The position numbers and the translations under genes were made by a program. From positions 62,001 through 126,000 of the forward strand of contig NZ_BAAAGF010000003.1 in NCBI RefSeq assembly GCF_039524015.1: a DNA stretch of 64,000 nt, in the 5' to 3' direction. The notes beneath the pieces are model-generated. The model did not search any database. It was given only the letters and a program-made list of their open reading frames with translations, and was not told the origin of the DNA. Source of the stretch: Gaetbulibacter_B jejuensis. GTDB taxonomy: Bacteria > Bacteroidota > Bacteroidia > Flavobacteriales > Flavobacteriaceae. Below, in pieces: positions 26,260 to 36,076 of the stretch (position 1 is its first letter; the number at the start of each line of letters is the position of its first letter).

Positions 26260-27315
26260 ATGAACACAACAGAAGTTAAGGCTTATGGTTCTGAATCTCC
26301 TGAAGCTGATTTAAAACCTTTAAAAATAGATAGAAGAGAAATAACACCAACAGATGTTGAAATCGACATTTTGTATTGTGGTGTTTGTCATTCTGATCTA
26401 CACTTTGCTAAAAATGATTGGGGAATGACACAGTACCCAGTAGTACCAGGTCATGAAATAGTTGGAAAAGTTACCAAAATAGGACAGAATGTTGACAATT
26501 ATAAAATAGGCGATTTGGTGGCTGTAGGTTGCTTGGTAGATTCTTGCAGAACCTGTAATAATTGCAAAAACGACTTAGAACAATACTGTCCTGAATGGGT
26601 TGGCACCTATGGAGGTTTTGATAAACACTTACAAACCAATACGCATGGAGGCTATTCAGAAACTATAGTTGTTGATAAAGACTTTGTACTCAAAGTCCCA
26701 GAGAATTTAGATTTAGCAGGCATTGCTCCTGTATTGTGTGCAGGTATTACCACATGGTCACCTTTAAGACATTGGAATGTTGGTAAAGACAGTAAAGTAG
26801 CTGTTGTAGGGCTTGGTGGTTTAGGCCATATGGCTATTAAACTAGCACATGCTTTAGGTGCACATGTTACATTATTTTCAAGGTCTACTAATAAAATAGA
26901 AGATGCTAAAAGCCTAGGAGCAGACCAGGTTGTTATTTCCACAGATGACGCTCAAATGCAAAGCGTTGCAGGCGCGTTTGATGTTATTATTGATACAGTT
27001 CCTTATGTACATGATTTAAACCCGTATATAGGCACACTAAACACCAATGGCACGTTAGTAGTGGTTGGTTATTTAGGACCATTAGACCCAATGTTGGTAA
27101 CCGTTCCAATGATTATGGGACGTAAATCGGTTGCTGGATCTTTAATTGGTGGAATTGCAGAAACCCAAGAGTTACTGGATTTTTGTGGTAAGCACAATAT
27201 TACTTCAGATGTTGAAGTGATAAATATCCAAGAGATAAATACTGCTTATGAGCGTATGTTAAAAAGCGATGTGAAGTATCGCTTTGTAATTGATATGAAG
27301 TCAATTAAAAATTAA
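26260..27315 (+). CDS. Zinc-dependent NAD(P) alcohol dehydrogenase (cinnamyl-type)
   Basis: A 351-residue medium-chain dehydrogenase. Catalytic zinc region: CGVCHSDLHFAKNDWG and VVPGHEIVGKV. Structural zinc cysteines: CLVDSCRTCNNCKNDLEQYC near residues 90-110. The Rossmann motif is VVGLGGLGHMAIKLAHALGA, with SRS after the second strand, which suggests NADPH preference as in YahK and cinnamyl alcohol dehydrogenases. It would interconvert aldehydes and alcohols in the cytoplasm. It is monocistronic, with a strong terminator directly after it. Confidence 0.95.
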   Translation: MNTTEVKAYGSESPEADLKPLKIDRREITPTDVEIDILYCGVCHSDLHFAKNDWGMTQYPVVPGHEIVGKVTKIGQNVDNYKIGDLVAVGCLVDSCRTCNNCKNDLEQYCPEWVGTYGGFDKHLQTNTHGGYSETIVVDKDFVLKVPENLDLAGIAPVLCAGITTWSPLRHWNVGKDSKVAVVGLGGLGHMAIKLAHALGAHVTLFSRSTNKIEDAKSLGADQVVISTDDAQMQSVAGAFDVIIDTVPYVHDLNPYIGTLNTNGTLVVVGYLGPLDPMLVTVPMIMGRKSVAGSLIGGIAETQELLDFCGKHNITSDVEVINIQEINTAYERMLKSDVKYRFVIDMKSIKN

Positions 27316-27319
27316 TTTC

Positions 27320-27355
27320 AAAAAAAGCTCTTGACTAAAATTAAGAGCTTTTTTT
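27320..27355 (+). terminator. Rho-independent terminator after the alcohol dehydrogenase
   Basis: A stem AAAAAAGCTCTT / AAGAGCTTTTTT with a 10-nt loop and a run of T, starting five bases past the stop codon. Confidence 0.88.
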
Positions 27356-27486
27356 CATGATTGCTCATAAATCTTCATCTATAAAATACCCCAAAACGTA
27401 TAGTCAATTCTCTTAACTGTCTATTACACTTTATTAAGATAGCTGTTTGTTTCACTTTTGATGTGTAAATTAAAAATACACGTTAA

Positions 27487-28815
27487 ATGAAACGACTTCA
27501 AATACTATTAATGCTCTTTTTAGTTCACGTAGGGTTTTCGCAAACTAATGACCTTACAACTAAAAAAACATGGACACTACAAGACTGCATTAATTATGCT
27601 GTAGAGAACAATATTTCAATTAAAGATGCTACTTTAAACAAATCTCAAGCAGATGTTAATTATCTTGAAGCTAAATCTTCAAGATTACCAAACCTAACAG
27701 GTTCAGCATCTCAAAGTTTCACAAACGGTAACTCTATAGACCCAATCACTAGTGATTATGTAAGTGATCAAATTCACAGCACAAATGTTAGTTTAAACAG
27801 TAGCGTAACCTTATTTCAAGGTAATCAAATTAATAATCAAATAAGTCAAAATGCTTTATTGATAAGCCAAAGTCATTTTTTAGAAGAAGAAGCCAAAAAT
27901 AACATCATACTAAGTGTTTTAGAAAACTATCTTCAAATTTTACACGCTAAAGAGGGAATAACCATTGCGGAAAATAATTTAAAGTCTACTGAGCAAGAAG
28001 TGAAACGAGCTAAAGCTAGATTAGATGCAGGAACTATAGCACTAAGTGATTATACGGAAGCTCAAAGTCAAGCCTCAACCAATAAGTATGCATTAATAAA
28101 TGCTAAAAACACCTATCAACAATACGTTATTGCTTTAAAACAATTACTTGAGCTAAACCCTACTCAAGATATTGAAATAGAACCACTAGACAATGACACA
28201 GAATACTCTTCCATATTGTTAGACAAACATGTTATATACAATAAAGCTCTAGGTATTTTGCCAGAAGTAAATGCTAGTAATATTGCTATTGAAGCTAGCG
28301 AAAAAGATTTAGACATTGCAAAAGGCGGTTATCTTCCAACACTGTCTTTAACTTCTAGTCTTGGCACAGGATATACTAGTATAGATAGTAACACCTTTTC
28401 AGACCAGTTTAATGTGAATTTTAATCAACGAATTGTTTTATCGTTAAGCATTCCTATTTTCAATAGAAACAAAACCAAAGCTGCAGTAAAAACAGCTAAA
28501 ATCAATATTGAAAAAGCAGAAATAGCAAAGCAAAGTACAGAAAAGGAAATTTACCTTAAAGTAGAAACTGCCTATCAAAATGCGTTATCTGCTCAAGAGC
28601 AATTAGTAGCAGCAGAATCTTCTATGGAAGCTGCTAAACAATCTTATGAATTGGCACAAAAAAAATACGAATTAGGCGGATTGAGCACTACCGATTTGGT
28701 GATTAGTCAAAACACCTACACGAGTGCGCAACAAGACTATTTACAAGCAAAATATTTAAACATATTATATCACCAATTACTAGAATTTTATCAAGGAAAC
28801 GCTATCACACTTTAA
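27487..28815 (+). CDS. TolC-family outer-membrane efflux channel
   Basis: A 442-residue exported protein (signal ending VGFSQ). It has the two long helical-repeat blocks of TolC: LQDCINYAVENNISIKDA at the start of the first, a hairpin AENNLKSTEQEVKRAKARLDAG, and the mirrored second block TEKEIYLKVETAYQNALSAQ, SYELAQKKYELGGLSTTDLV. It forms the outer-membrane exit duct for the MacAB-like pump encoded by the next three genes, which follow in the same direction. Confidence 0.92.
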   Translation: MKRLQILLMLFLVHVGFSQTNDLTTKKTWTLQDCINYAVENNISIKDATLNKSQADVNYLEAKSSRLPNLTGSASQSFTNGNSIDPITSDYVSDQIHSTNVSLNSSVTLFQGNQINNQISQNALLISQSHFLEEEAKNNIILSVLENYLQILHAKEGITIAENNLKSTEQEVKRAKARLDAGTIALSDYTEAQSQASTNKYALINAKNTYQQYVIALKQLLELNPTQDIEIEPLDNDTEYSSILLDKHVIYNKALGILPEVNASNIAIEASEKDLDIAKGGYLPTLSLTSSLGTGYTSIDSNTFSDQFNVNFNQRIVLSLSIPIFNRNKTKAAVKTAKINIEKAEIAKQSTEKEIYLKVETAYQNALSAQEQLVAAESSMEAAKQSYELAQKKYELGGLSTTDLVISQNTYTSAQQDYLQAKYLNILYHQLLEFYQGNAITL

Positions 28816-28826
28816 TTATAGAAGAA

Positions 28827-30062
28827 ATGAAAAGAAATAAAAAAATACTCATAGCAGGTATCTCAGTAGCCATAATTGCACTGATACTTTACAATGTTTT
28901 TAAACCAAGCGAAACTGTTTTGGTAGAAGCTAAAACTATCGAAGCTACTACTGGCAATGTAACCACATTAGTAACTGCAACAGGTACTATTGAGCCAATA
29001 ACACAAGTCGATGTTGGTACACAAGTTTCTGGTGTGGTAGAAAAAATATATGTAGACTATAACAGTGAGGTTAAAGAAGGTCAATTAATTGCAGAGCTAG
29101 ACAAAACTAATCTTAAAGCAAAAGTTATACAAGCTCAAGCTAATTATGACAACGCTTTGAGTCAAAAAAATTATACCGAGTCTATATTCAACAGACAGAA
29201 AACACTCTATTACAATAAAGTAATCAGCAAAGCAGATTATGACGACGCGCTGTATAGCTTTCAAACAGCAAAAGGTACTGTAACACAACGATATTCTGAG
29301 CTTCAAACAGCAAAAACAGATTTAGGCTATGCTAATATCTATTCACCTATTGATGGTGTGGTGTTATCTAGAGATATAGACGAAGGGCAAACCGTTGCAG
29401 CAAGTTATAGTACACCAACACTGTTTACCATTGCACAAGATTTAAAGGAAATGCAAGTAGAAGCTGATGTGGATGAAGCCGATATAGGCAATGTAAAAGA
29501 AGGACAGCGCGTAACCTTTACAGTAGATGCATACATTGGTGAAACCTTTGAAGGCGAAGTAACACAAGTTCGTCTTAATCCTACCACAACATCCAATGTG
29601 GTAACATATACTGTAGTAATAAAAGCTCACAATTCAGATTTAAAATTAAAACCAGGATTAACAGCTACTATTTCTATATATACTTTAGAGTTAAAAGAGG
29701 TGTTAACAACTGAAGCTAAAGCAGTAAACTTCAAACCTGATCCAGCAATAATGGCTCAATATTTAGAGCAAAATAACTTAACAATGCCAGAGCGTTCTCA
29801 AAATGGTGGTCCAGAAAACAACAAAGAACAACCAAATGAAGAAACCACAATGCTTTGGGTATTAAATAGTGATAAATCCATAACACCAAAATCTGTAAAA
29901 TTAGGCGCAAGTGATGGTGTTAATGTACAGATATTAGAAGGTGTTTCTAAAGGTGAACAATTAGTATATAGCTTAAAAGGCGGAAACGTAGCAACATCAG
30001 GAGCACCACAAGGTTCTAATGAGAGTCCGTTTATGCCAAAACCACCAGGAGCAAAAAAATAA
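28827..30062 (+). CDS. MacA-like periplasmic adaptor
   Basis: A 411-residue membrane-fusion protein. One N-terminal helix (ILIAGISVAIIALILYNVF) anchors it. The lipoyl/barrel-sandwich halves are TGTIEPITQVDVGTQVSGVVEKI and YSPIDGVVLSRDIDEGQTVAA, separated by a coiled-coil hairpin (about 95-150). A beta-barrel and a membrane-proximal domain follow, ending in a Pro/Asn-rich tail. It links the MacB-type transporter to TolC. It begins 11 bases after the tolC-like stop. Confidence 0.92.
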   Translation: MKRNKKILIAGISVAIIALILYNVFKPSETVLVEAKTIEATTGNVTTLVTATGTIEPITQVDVGTQVSGVVEKIYVDYNSEVKEGQLIAELDKTNLKAKVIQAQANYDNALSQKNYTESIFNRQKTLYYNKVISKADYDDALYSFQTAKGTVTQRYSELQTAKTDLGYANIYSPIDGVVLSRDIDEGQTVAASYSTPTLFTIAQDLKEMQVEADVDEADIGNVKEGQRVTFTVDAYIGETFEGEVTQVRLNPTTTSNVVTYTVVIKAHNSDLKLKPGLTATISIYTLELKEVLTTEAKAVNFKPDPAIMAQYLEQNNLTMPERSQNGGPENNKEQPNEETTMLWVLNSDKSITPKSVKLGASDGVNVQILEGVSKGEQLVYSLKGGNVATSGAPQGSNESPFMPKPPGAKK

Positions 30063-30069
30063 AAATATC

Positions 30070-30819
30070 ATGGCTAAAGAAACGATTAAAATAGAAAACT
30101 TAAAGCGTCAATTTACCATGGGCTCAGAAACGGTTCATGCGTTAAAAGGCATTTCATTCACCATTGAGGAAGGCGAATTTGTTACCATAATGGGTTCTAG
30201 TGGCTCTGGTAAAAGTACCATGTTAAATATTCTAGGTTGTTTAGATCAACCCTCTTCTGGTAATTATGAAATTGATGGAGTAAAGGTGAAAGATTTATCT
30301 AAAAACGAATTGGCAACCATTAGAAACAAAAAGATAGGATTCATCTTTCAATCGTATAATTTATTAGCACGAACAAGTGCTATAGAAAATGTTGAATTAC
30401 CCTTATTATATAATAGCAAAGTAACTTCTGAAGAGCGAAGGAAACGAGCAATTAACGCCTTAGAGATGGTTGGTTTGGGCGACAGATTGTTTCATACTCC
30501 TTCGCAACTTTCAGGAGGACAACAACAACGTGTTGCTATTGCAAGGTCTTTGGTTAACAATCCTGTCATGATATTAGCAGATGAAGCCACAGGAAACTTA
30601 GACACCAGAACATCGTACGAAATTATGACCTTGTTTCAAGAGCTCAATAAAAAAGGGATTACCATCACCTTTGTAACACATGAACCTGATATTGCCACCT
30701 TTAGTAGTAGGACCATTGTTTTAAAAGATGGCGAAATAATGCAAGATTATAAAAATCATAAGGTACAATCTGCTGCAGATCAACTCGCAAAATTACCTTT
30801 AGAAAATCATTTGTCATGA
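30070..30819 (+). CDS. MacB-type ABC transporter ATPase
   Basis: A 249-residue LolD/MacB-class nucleotide-binding protein: Walker A GSSGSGKST, Q-loop GFIFQSYNLL, signature LSGGQQQRVAIARS, Walker B MILADEATGNLD, H-loop TFVTHEPD. In this phylum ATPase and permease are often split into two genes, as here. The frame continues 17 codons upstream, over the end of the adaptor gene, but the ATG at 30070 gives the family start MAKETIKIENLKRQF. Confidence 0.95.
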   Translation: MAKETIKIENLKRQFTMGSETVHALKGISFTIEEGEFVTIMGSSGSGKSTMLNILGCLDQPSSGNYEIDGVKVKDLSKNELATIRNKKIGFIFQSYNLLARTSAIENVELPLLYNSKVTSEERRKRAINALEMVGLGDRLFHTPSQLSGGQQQRVAIARSLVNNPVMILADEATGNLDTRTSYEIMTLFQELNKKGITITFVTHEPDIATFSSRTIVLKDGEIMQDYKNHKVQSAADQLAKLPLENHLS

Positions 30820-32036
30820 GACTATTAAATCTACTAAAAATAGCCTATAAAGCTATTATTCTAAATAAAATGAGAACCTTGCTTACTATGTTAGGCATTA
30901 TCATTGGTGTGGCTTCAGTAATTGCTATGTTAGCCATTGGTGAAGGTTCTAAAGAGAGCATTCGCTCTACTATTTCTAGTATGGGTTCTAACATGATAAC
31001 CATAAGACCTGGTGCAGATGATAGAGGTCCTGCAAGAGGGAGTGGAGGTAATGTGCAAACCCTTACTTTAGAAGATTACAACGTTATTAAAGAAAAGGTT
31101 GACTTGCTATCAAACAGTACACCAGTTGTAAACAGTAGTGGACAAGTAATTAACGGTTCTAACAACTGGCCGAGTAGCATTTATGGTGTGTATCCAGAAT
31201 ACTTAGACATTAAAGTGGTCGGTTTACAAAGCGGAAGTATGTTTACTGACGCCGAAGTAAACACAGCATCGAAAGTAGCACTTATTGGGCAAACTGTTGT
31301 AGATAATGTATTTCCTAATGGTGAAGAACCTGTTGGACAAATGATTCGTTTTAACAACATTCCGTTTAAAGTGATTGGCGTTTTGGAAGAAAAAGGTGAA
31401 AACACCTTTGGACAAGATCAAGACGATATTGTAATAGCACCATTTACAACCGTTCAAAAACGTATTCTGGCTATCGATTATTTAAATCAAATTATGGCAT
31501 CTGCAGTTAGTGAAGATGATGCACCAGAAGCTGTAGAAATCATTACCGAAATTTTAAGAGAACAGCACAAATTACAAGACTTTGAAGATGATGACTTTAC
31601 AGTACGTTCTATGGAAGAATTAATTTCAACCTTTAGTTCTACCAGTGAAATGCTAACCGTTTTATTGGTTGCTGTAGCAGGAATTTCACTATTAATTGGT
31701 GGTATTGGTATTATGAATATTATGTACGTGTCTGTAAAAGAACGTACCAAAGAAATAGGCTTGCGTATGGCTGTTGGCGGAAAAGGTTCAGACATTTTAA
31801 TGCAGTTTTTAATAGAAGCCATTTTAATAAGTATCACAGGTGGTGTTTTAGGTGTAGCTTTAGGTTTAGGAGCCACAGTTTTTATTGAAAATTTCTTAAA
31901 CTGGCCAACAAGTGTTGCGCTATATTCAATAATAATTTCCTTTGCAGTTTGTGCAATAACTGGTATCTTTTTTGGATGGTATCCAGCAAGAAAAGCTTCG
32001 GCTTTAGACCCAATAACAGCATTGCGCTACGAGTAA
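30816..32036 (+). CDS. MacB-type ABC transporter permease (FtsX fold)
   Basis: A 406-residue permease with one N-terminal helix (RTLLTMLGIIIGVASVIAML), a large periplasmic domain (MacB_PCD, about residues 45-265) and three C-terminal helices beginning LTVLLVAVAGISLLIGGIGIMNIM with the family motif YVSVKERTKEIGLRMAVG. Together with the ATPase, adaptor and TolC it would pump antibiotics, lipids or peptides by mechanotransmission. It overlaps the ATPase stop by four bases (ATGA). A terminator follows at 32148. Confidence 0.94.
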   Translation: MRLLNLLKIAYKAIILNKMRTLLTMLGIIIGVASVIAMLAIGEGSKESIRSTISSMGSNMITIRPGADDRGPARGSGGNVQTLTLEDYNVIKEKVDLLSNSTPVVNSSGQVINGSNNWPSSIYGVYPEYLDIKVVGLQSGSMFTDAEVNTASKVALIGQTVVDNVFPNGEEPVGQMIRFNNIPFKVIGVLEEKGENTFGQDQDDIVIAPFTTVQKRILAIDYLNQIMASAVSEDDAPEAVEIITEILREQHKLQDFEDDDFTVRSMEELISTFSSTSEMLTVLLVAVAGISLLIGGIGIMNIMYVSVKERTKEIGLRMAVGGKGSDILMQFLIEAILISITGGVLGVALGLGATVFIENFLNWPTSVALYSIIISFAVCAITGIFFGWYPARKASALDPITALRYE

Positions 32037-32147
32037 TAAACTATAAAACTTCAAAATAGAATGAAAACAAAATGTCTTTCCTAAACAAGCTATATATTTT
32101 TATGATTAGGACTGATTTTTAATAATAAATAATTGAGTTAGTTAAAG

Positions 32148-32183
32148 AGAGTCATCCAATTCCATTGGGTTGACTCTTTTTTT
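32148..32183 (+). terminator. Terminator of the MacAB-TolC operon
   Basis: Stem AGAGTCA / TGACTCT extended by CCAAT/ATTGG-type pairing with small mismatches, followed by a run of seven T. It lies 110 bases after the permease stop. Confidence 0.75.
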
Positions 32184-32346
32184 GTTTTACCTTTTTTGCG
32201 CTAACACAAAACACTCAATCTCTAAAATATATTTTTTAGTAGATAAAATTAGCCTAAACGTAGATTTGTATTTCTCGTTATTATTTTCTGCAGTTAATTT
32301 ATTTCATAATCAAACACAGAAAAATATGAATTATTTAGCACAGAGA

Positions 32347-33600
32347 ATGAAAACAAACACGTACAGCAAAGTTTTAGTTCTATGTTCCATACTCTTAACT
32401 ATTATGGGATGTAGCGATGATGACACAAACGAAATCTCTAATGATGATAGCACAGGTGAGATTGAAGGTATTGACACTAACTCCTACATTATGGTTGTTG
32501 ACACTAATTTTAACAGTGTTTTTTTAATTAATCATGATGGTGACGAGCTATTTGAATGGGATTTTACAGGAGAACAATTAGGTAATGATGCAGAACTGCA
32601 GGATGATGGAAGCTTAATTGTAGAGTTAAAAACAAACAACTCTAACATTTCGTTTGGTGGTTATGGCGGAAAGTTTAGAAAAATAAATGCAGACCAGAGT
32701 ACAGATTGGGAAGTGTCATATTCTGGATCTAGCTATAGAGCACATCATGATTTTGATTATCTATCTAACGGAAACATTATTTTTCTTGTATGGGAAGAAG
32801 TTACAGCAACCGAAGCTGAGCAAATGGGGTTTTCAGCTAATAATGCTATTTATCCAGAAGCAATCGTAGAGCTAAATCCAGAAACCAATGAGGTGGTTTG
32901 GGAATGGCATGCTAAAGAGCATTTAATTCAAGATTACGATAGTACTAAAGACAATTATGGCGTAGTTGCTAATAATCCAAACAAAATAAACATCAATTAC
33001 AATAGTAGTCAATCTGATGGTGATATAATGCATGCAAATGGTATCACTGTAGATGAAACTAACGATTTAATATATGTTACAGTGAATTATTATAATGAAG
33101 TTTGGGTAATAGATCATAGCACAACAACTACCGAAGCTGCTTCAGATACTGGTGGAAACTATGGTTTAGGTGGCGATTTGGTATATCGTTTTGGCAATCC
33201 AGACACTTATGACAACACTGGGACGATAACATTAAATCGTGTACACTACCCAAACCTATTAGATACGGGAAATATGCTAGTATATTCCAATAATATTTAC
33301 AATGGTCAATCTGCCGTAATCGAATACGAACTTAATCCACCTTATCAATTAGTGGCAGGACAAGACAATGAACCAACTGTGACATGGGAATTTACTGACA
33401 CTGATCTTTATAGCCTAACAACAAGTAGTGCCGGAAGAATGAGTAATGGAAACACCTTAATAGGAGAAGGTACAGCAGGAACAATTTGGGAAGTCAATGA
33501 AAGTGGAGAAGTGTTATGGAAAAATAGTAACTATAATTCTATTTGGAGAACCTATCCTATAGATATAGACTCACCTGCAACCACAGCATTAGGATTATAA
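32347..33600 (+). CDS. Arylsulfotransferase (ASST)-like lipoprotein
   Basis: A protein of about 417 residues with a lipoprotein signal (KVLVLCSILLTIMGCSDDD). The body is a propeller of ASST-type blades: YIMVVDTNFNSVFLINHDGDELFEWDF, GKFRKINADQSTDWEVSY, HHDFDYLSNGNIIFLVWEE, EAIVELNPETNEVVWEWHAKEHLIQDY, MHANGITVD, and at the end GRMSNGNTLIGEGTAGTIWEVNESGEVLW. The HHD and MHAN histidines are in positions used for catalysis or sulfate handling in ASST enzymes. A second in-frame ATG at 32326 is also possible; the 59 codons further upstream are probably untranslated. Confidence 0.82.
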   Translation: MKTNTYSKVLVLCSILLTIMGCSDDDTNEISNDDSTGEIEGIDTNSYIMVVDTNFNSVFLINHDGDELFEWDFTGEQLGNDAELQDDGSLIVELKTNNSNISFGGYGGKFRKINADQSTDWEVSYSGSSYRAHHDFDYLSNGNIIFLVWEEVTATEAEQMGFSANNAIYPEAIVELNPETNEVVWEWHAKEHLIQDYDSTKDNYGVVANNPNKININYNSSQSDGDIMHANGITVDETNDLIYVTVNYYNEVWVIDHSTTTTEAASDTGGNYGLGGDLVYRFGNPDTYDNTGTITLNRVHYPNLLDTGNMLVYSNNIYNGQSAVIEYELNPPYQLVAGQDNEPTVTWEFTDTDLYSLTTSSAGRMSNGNTLIGEGTAGTIWEVNESGEVLWKNSNYNSIWRTYPIDIDSPATTALGL

Positions 33601-33650
33601 ATATAGATTCTTTAGAATATATACGTATTAAAACATCAATAATATGTATA

Positions 33651-33693
33651 TTTTACAATGGAATCTGCTTCCTTAGCAGATTCCATTGTAAAA
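33651..33693. repeat. Perfect 19-bp stem hairpin
   Basis: TTTTACAATGGAATCTGCT pairs exactly with AGCAGATTCCATTGTAAAA around a 5-nt TCCTT loop. It is 50 bases after the ASST-like stop and 33 before the DoxX start. There is no T-run after either arm, so ordinary termination is doubtful; it may be a 3' stabiliser, processing site or operator. Confidence 0.8.
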
Positions 33694-33725
33694 TAAGAAA
33701 CTAGCTCATAAAAAATATAGAAATA

Positions 33726-34124
33726 ATGAAAAAAAACACCAATTTAGGCTTACTAATCCTTAGAGTAACAGTCGCTGGTTTAATGCTATTTCACGGTATC
33801 GCAAAATTAGGCCATTTAGATGGTATAAAAGGGATGTTAAGCACCAATGGTTTGCCAGAGCTTATGGCTTATGGCGCTTACATTACAGAAATAATTGCAC
33901 CATTAATTATACTAGTTGGCTATAGAACAAGACTAGCGTCTTTAGTATTTTTTGTTGGAATGTTATTTATTATTTTTCTTGCTCATACTAATGATATTTT
34001 TTCGATTTCAGACAAAGGAGCGCTTCAAAACGAATTAATTTATTTCTACACGTTTGGTTCGGTAGCATTATTTTTTACTGGAGCTGGAAAATATGCAATA
34101 TCTTCGAAAAATAATTGGGACTAA
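33726..34124 (+). CDS. DoxX-family membrane protein
   Basis: A 132-residue four-helix protein: GLLILRVTVAGLMLFHGIAKLGHL with the typical FHGxxK, AYGAYITEIIAPLIILVG, LASLVFFVGMLFIIFLAH and FYTFGSVALFFTGAG. DoxX proteins are linked to redox stress and quinone-type membrane chemistry, but the reaction is not known here. It precedes the sensor kinase gene by 15 bases, so it is probably in the same operon. Confidence 0.9.
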   Translation: MKKNTNLGLLILRVTVAGLMLFHGIAKLGHLDGIKGMLSTNGLPELMAYGAYITEIIAPLIILVGYRTRLASLVFFVGMLFIIFLAHTNDIFSISDKGALQNELIYFYTFGSVALFFTGAGKYAISSKNNWD

Positions 34125-34139
34125 TACCCATCTTTATTT

Positions 34140-35171
34140 ATGGATAAAAACAAAAAAATAACACTATTTGCTCATGTACTAGTTTGGCTGGTATTATTTA
34201 GCATGCCTTATATTCTTTCATATGGGCAAGAGCAAGACATTAGTAGAATAATTGCGCATTTTTGGATTCCAATATTCTTTTATGCCATCATTTTTTATAC
34301 TAATTTTTTTATTTTAATTGATAAGTATTTGTTCAAAAAGGAAACTCTTCTTTTTATACTTATTAATGTTTTAATAATTGCTGTTTGTATTACGGCTAAA
34401 GAACAGATAGAAAGCACTATTTTTTCAGATTTAGGTCGTCCAAAAAACAATGATGGTAAAGGTCCACCTTTAAAAATGATGATTTATGTGCAAATGTTTT
34501 CTTATTTAGCACCTTTATTATTCTCAATAGCGGTAAAAACGACCAAGCGTTGGGTAAAAACCGAAGCTGAGCGTAAGGAAGCTGCTAATTTTAAATTACA
34601 ATCCGAGTTACAACATTTACACTATCAGTTACAACCACATTTCTTTTTTAATTCATTAAACAACATCTATGCGTTGGTAGATATTTCGCCAGAGCAGGCA
34701 AAAACTTCTATTCATAGTTTAAGTAAGCTAATGAGATATATGTTGTACGAAACTAAAGAGGAAAAAGTGGCACTAAACAAGGAAATAGAATTTATGACCA
34801 AGTATATAGAGTTAATGAAGCTACGTGTTTCGGAAAAAACTCTTGTAAATTTTAGTTTTCCAAAAAATGGAAGTCATATTAAAATAGCTCCTTTACTGTT
34901 TATTTCATTAATAGAGAATGCGTTTAAGCATGGAGTATCTGCCAATCAAGACAGTAAAATTGAAATTTTAATGACTCTAGAAGGTGATAAGGTTATATTC
35001 AAAACAAAAAACAATAATTTCCCCAAAAACACTCAAGACAAAAGTGGTTCTGGCATTGGATTACAAAATCTAGAAAAACGTTTACAACTTTTATACGCAG
35101 GTAAATATAAATTTAACACTAGGGTAGAAAACAACCTTTTTATCGTAAATTTAGAATTAGAAACCATTTAA
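34140..35171 (+). CDS. LytS/YehU-family sensor histidine kinase
   Basis: A 343-residue kinase with four N-terminal transmembrane helices (residues 8-135). A cytoplasmic His_kinase (PF06580) domain follows: QHLHYQLQPHFFFNSLNNIYAL with the phospho-acceptor His in PHFFFN, then LIENAFKHG (N-box) and SGSGIGLQNLEKRLQLLY (G-box). It would phosphorylate the LytTR regulator encoded three bases downstream. The signal sensed by the membrane part is unknown. Confidence 0.93.
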   Translation: MDKNKKITLFAHVLVWLVLFSMPYILSYGQEQDISRIIAHFWIPIFFYAIIFYTNFFILIDKYLFKKETLLFILINVLIIAVCITAKEQIESTIFSDLGRPKNNDGKGPPLKMMIYVQMFSYLAPLLFSIAVKTTKRWVKTEAERKEAANFKLQSELQHLHYQLQPHFFFNSLNNIYALVDISPEQAKTSIHSLSKLMRYMLYETKEEKVALNKEIEFMTKYIELMKLRVSEKTLVNFSFPKNGSHIKIAPLLFISLIENAFKHGVSANQDSKIEILMTLEGDKVIFKTKNNNFPKNTQDKSGSGIGLQNLEKRLQLLYAGKYKFNTRVENNLFIVNLELETI

Positions 35172-35174
35172 AAT

Positions 35175-35915
35175 ATGAGTAGCTTAAAAATATCTTGTAT
35201 CGCTGTAGATGATGAGCCTATGGCTTTAAATTTAGTTGAAAGCTATATTGAAAAAACACCATTCTTAGAACTCAAAACCAAATGCAGTAGCGCTATTGAG
35301 GCAATGCAATACATTAATGAACACCCTGTAGACCTACTGTTTTTGGATATACAAATGCCTGATTTAACCGGAATAGAGTTCTCAAAAATGCTCCCAAAAA
35401 ATACACGAGTAATTTTCACAACTGCTTTTGATCATTATGCTTTAGACGGTTTTAAAGTAGATGCTATAGATTACTTGTTAAAACCCTTTGATTATGCCGA
35501 ATTTTTAACCGCAGCTAACAAAGCGTTAAAATGGTTTGAATTGTTAAATGGAAAAACCAAACAGTCTGAAATTGTCTCTAAGGAAAAAGAATTTTTATTT
35601 GTAAAATCAGAATACAAACAACTACGTATTAAACTTGCGGATGTATTGTATTTTGAAGGCTTAAAAGACTACATTAAAATTTGGTTAAAAGACGAACCTA
35701 AGCCAATTCTAACCTTAATGAGTTTAAAATCTTTAGAACAAGAATTACCAGAAACTCAATTTATGCGTGTACATCGTTCATTTATTGTGTCTTTAAGTAA
35801 TATAGATGTTATTGAGCGTAGTCAAATTATTATCAACAAGCAACGCATTACTGTATCTGAACAATACAAGACTAAATTCTTAGAGTTTATAAATAACAAC
35901 TCATTAAACTTATAA
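35175..35915 (+). CDS. LytTR-family response regulator
   Basis: A 246-residue regulator. The receiver has the acidic pair IAVDDEP, the phospho-acceptor in LLFLDIQMPDLTG (about Asp 57), FTTAFDHY and DYLLKPF. A LytTR DNA-binding domain follows (FLFVKSEYKQLRIKLADVLYFEG, MRVHRSFIVSLSNIDVI). It should bind direct repeats upstream of its targets; none was identified. It pairs with the adjacent kinase. Confidence 0.94.
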   Translation: MSSLKISCIAVDDEPMALNLVESYIEKTPFLELKTKCSSAIEAMQYINEHPVDLLFLDIQMPDLTGIEFSKMLPKNTRVIFTTAFDHYALDGFKVDAIDYLLKPFDYAEFLTAANKALKWFELLNGKTKQSEIVSKEKEFLFVKSEYKQLRIKLADVLYFEGLKDYIKIWLKDEPKPILTLMSLKSLEQELPETQFMRVHRSFIVSLSNIDVIERSQIIINKQRITVSEQYKTKFLEFINNNSLNL

Positions 35916-36076
35916 CCATATTAGTTGTTAAGTCTATAAAATTACCTCATTTGTAGATACAACTAACCATTACTTCTATTTCATTCGTTTTAAACCTGTG
36001 TTCAAACTAAATTTACTCTATAATCGTAAATACCTATTTACTACGAGAGCAACGTTTAATTAAAAACTAATGTATT

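Noticed and set aside
32170..32325. 52-codon extension of the ASST-like protein
   Set aside because: It begins inside the terminator of the upstream operon and precedes a clear lipoprotein signal.
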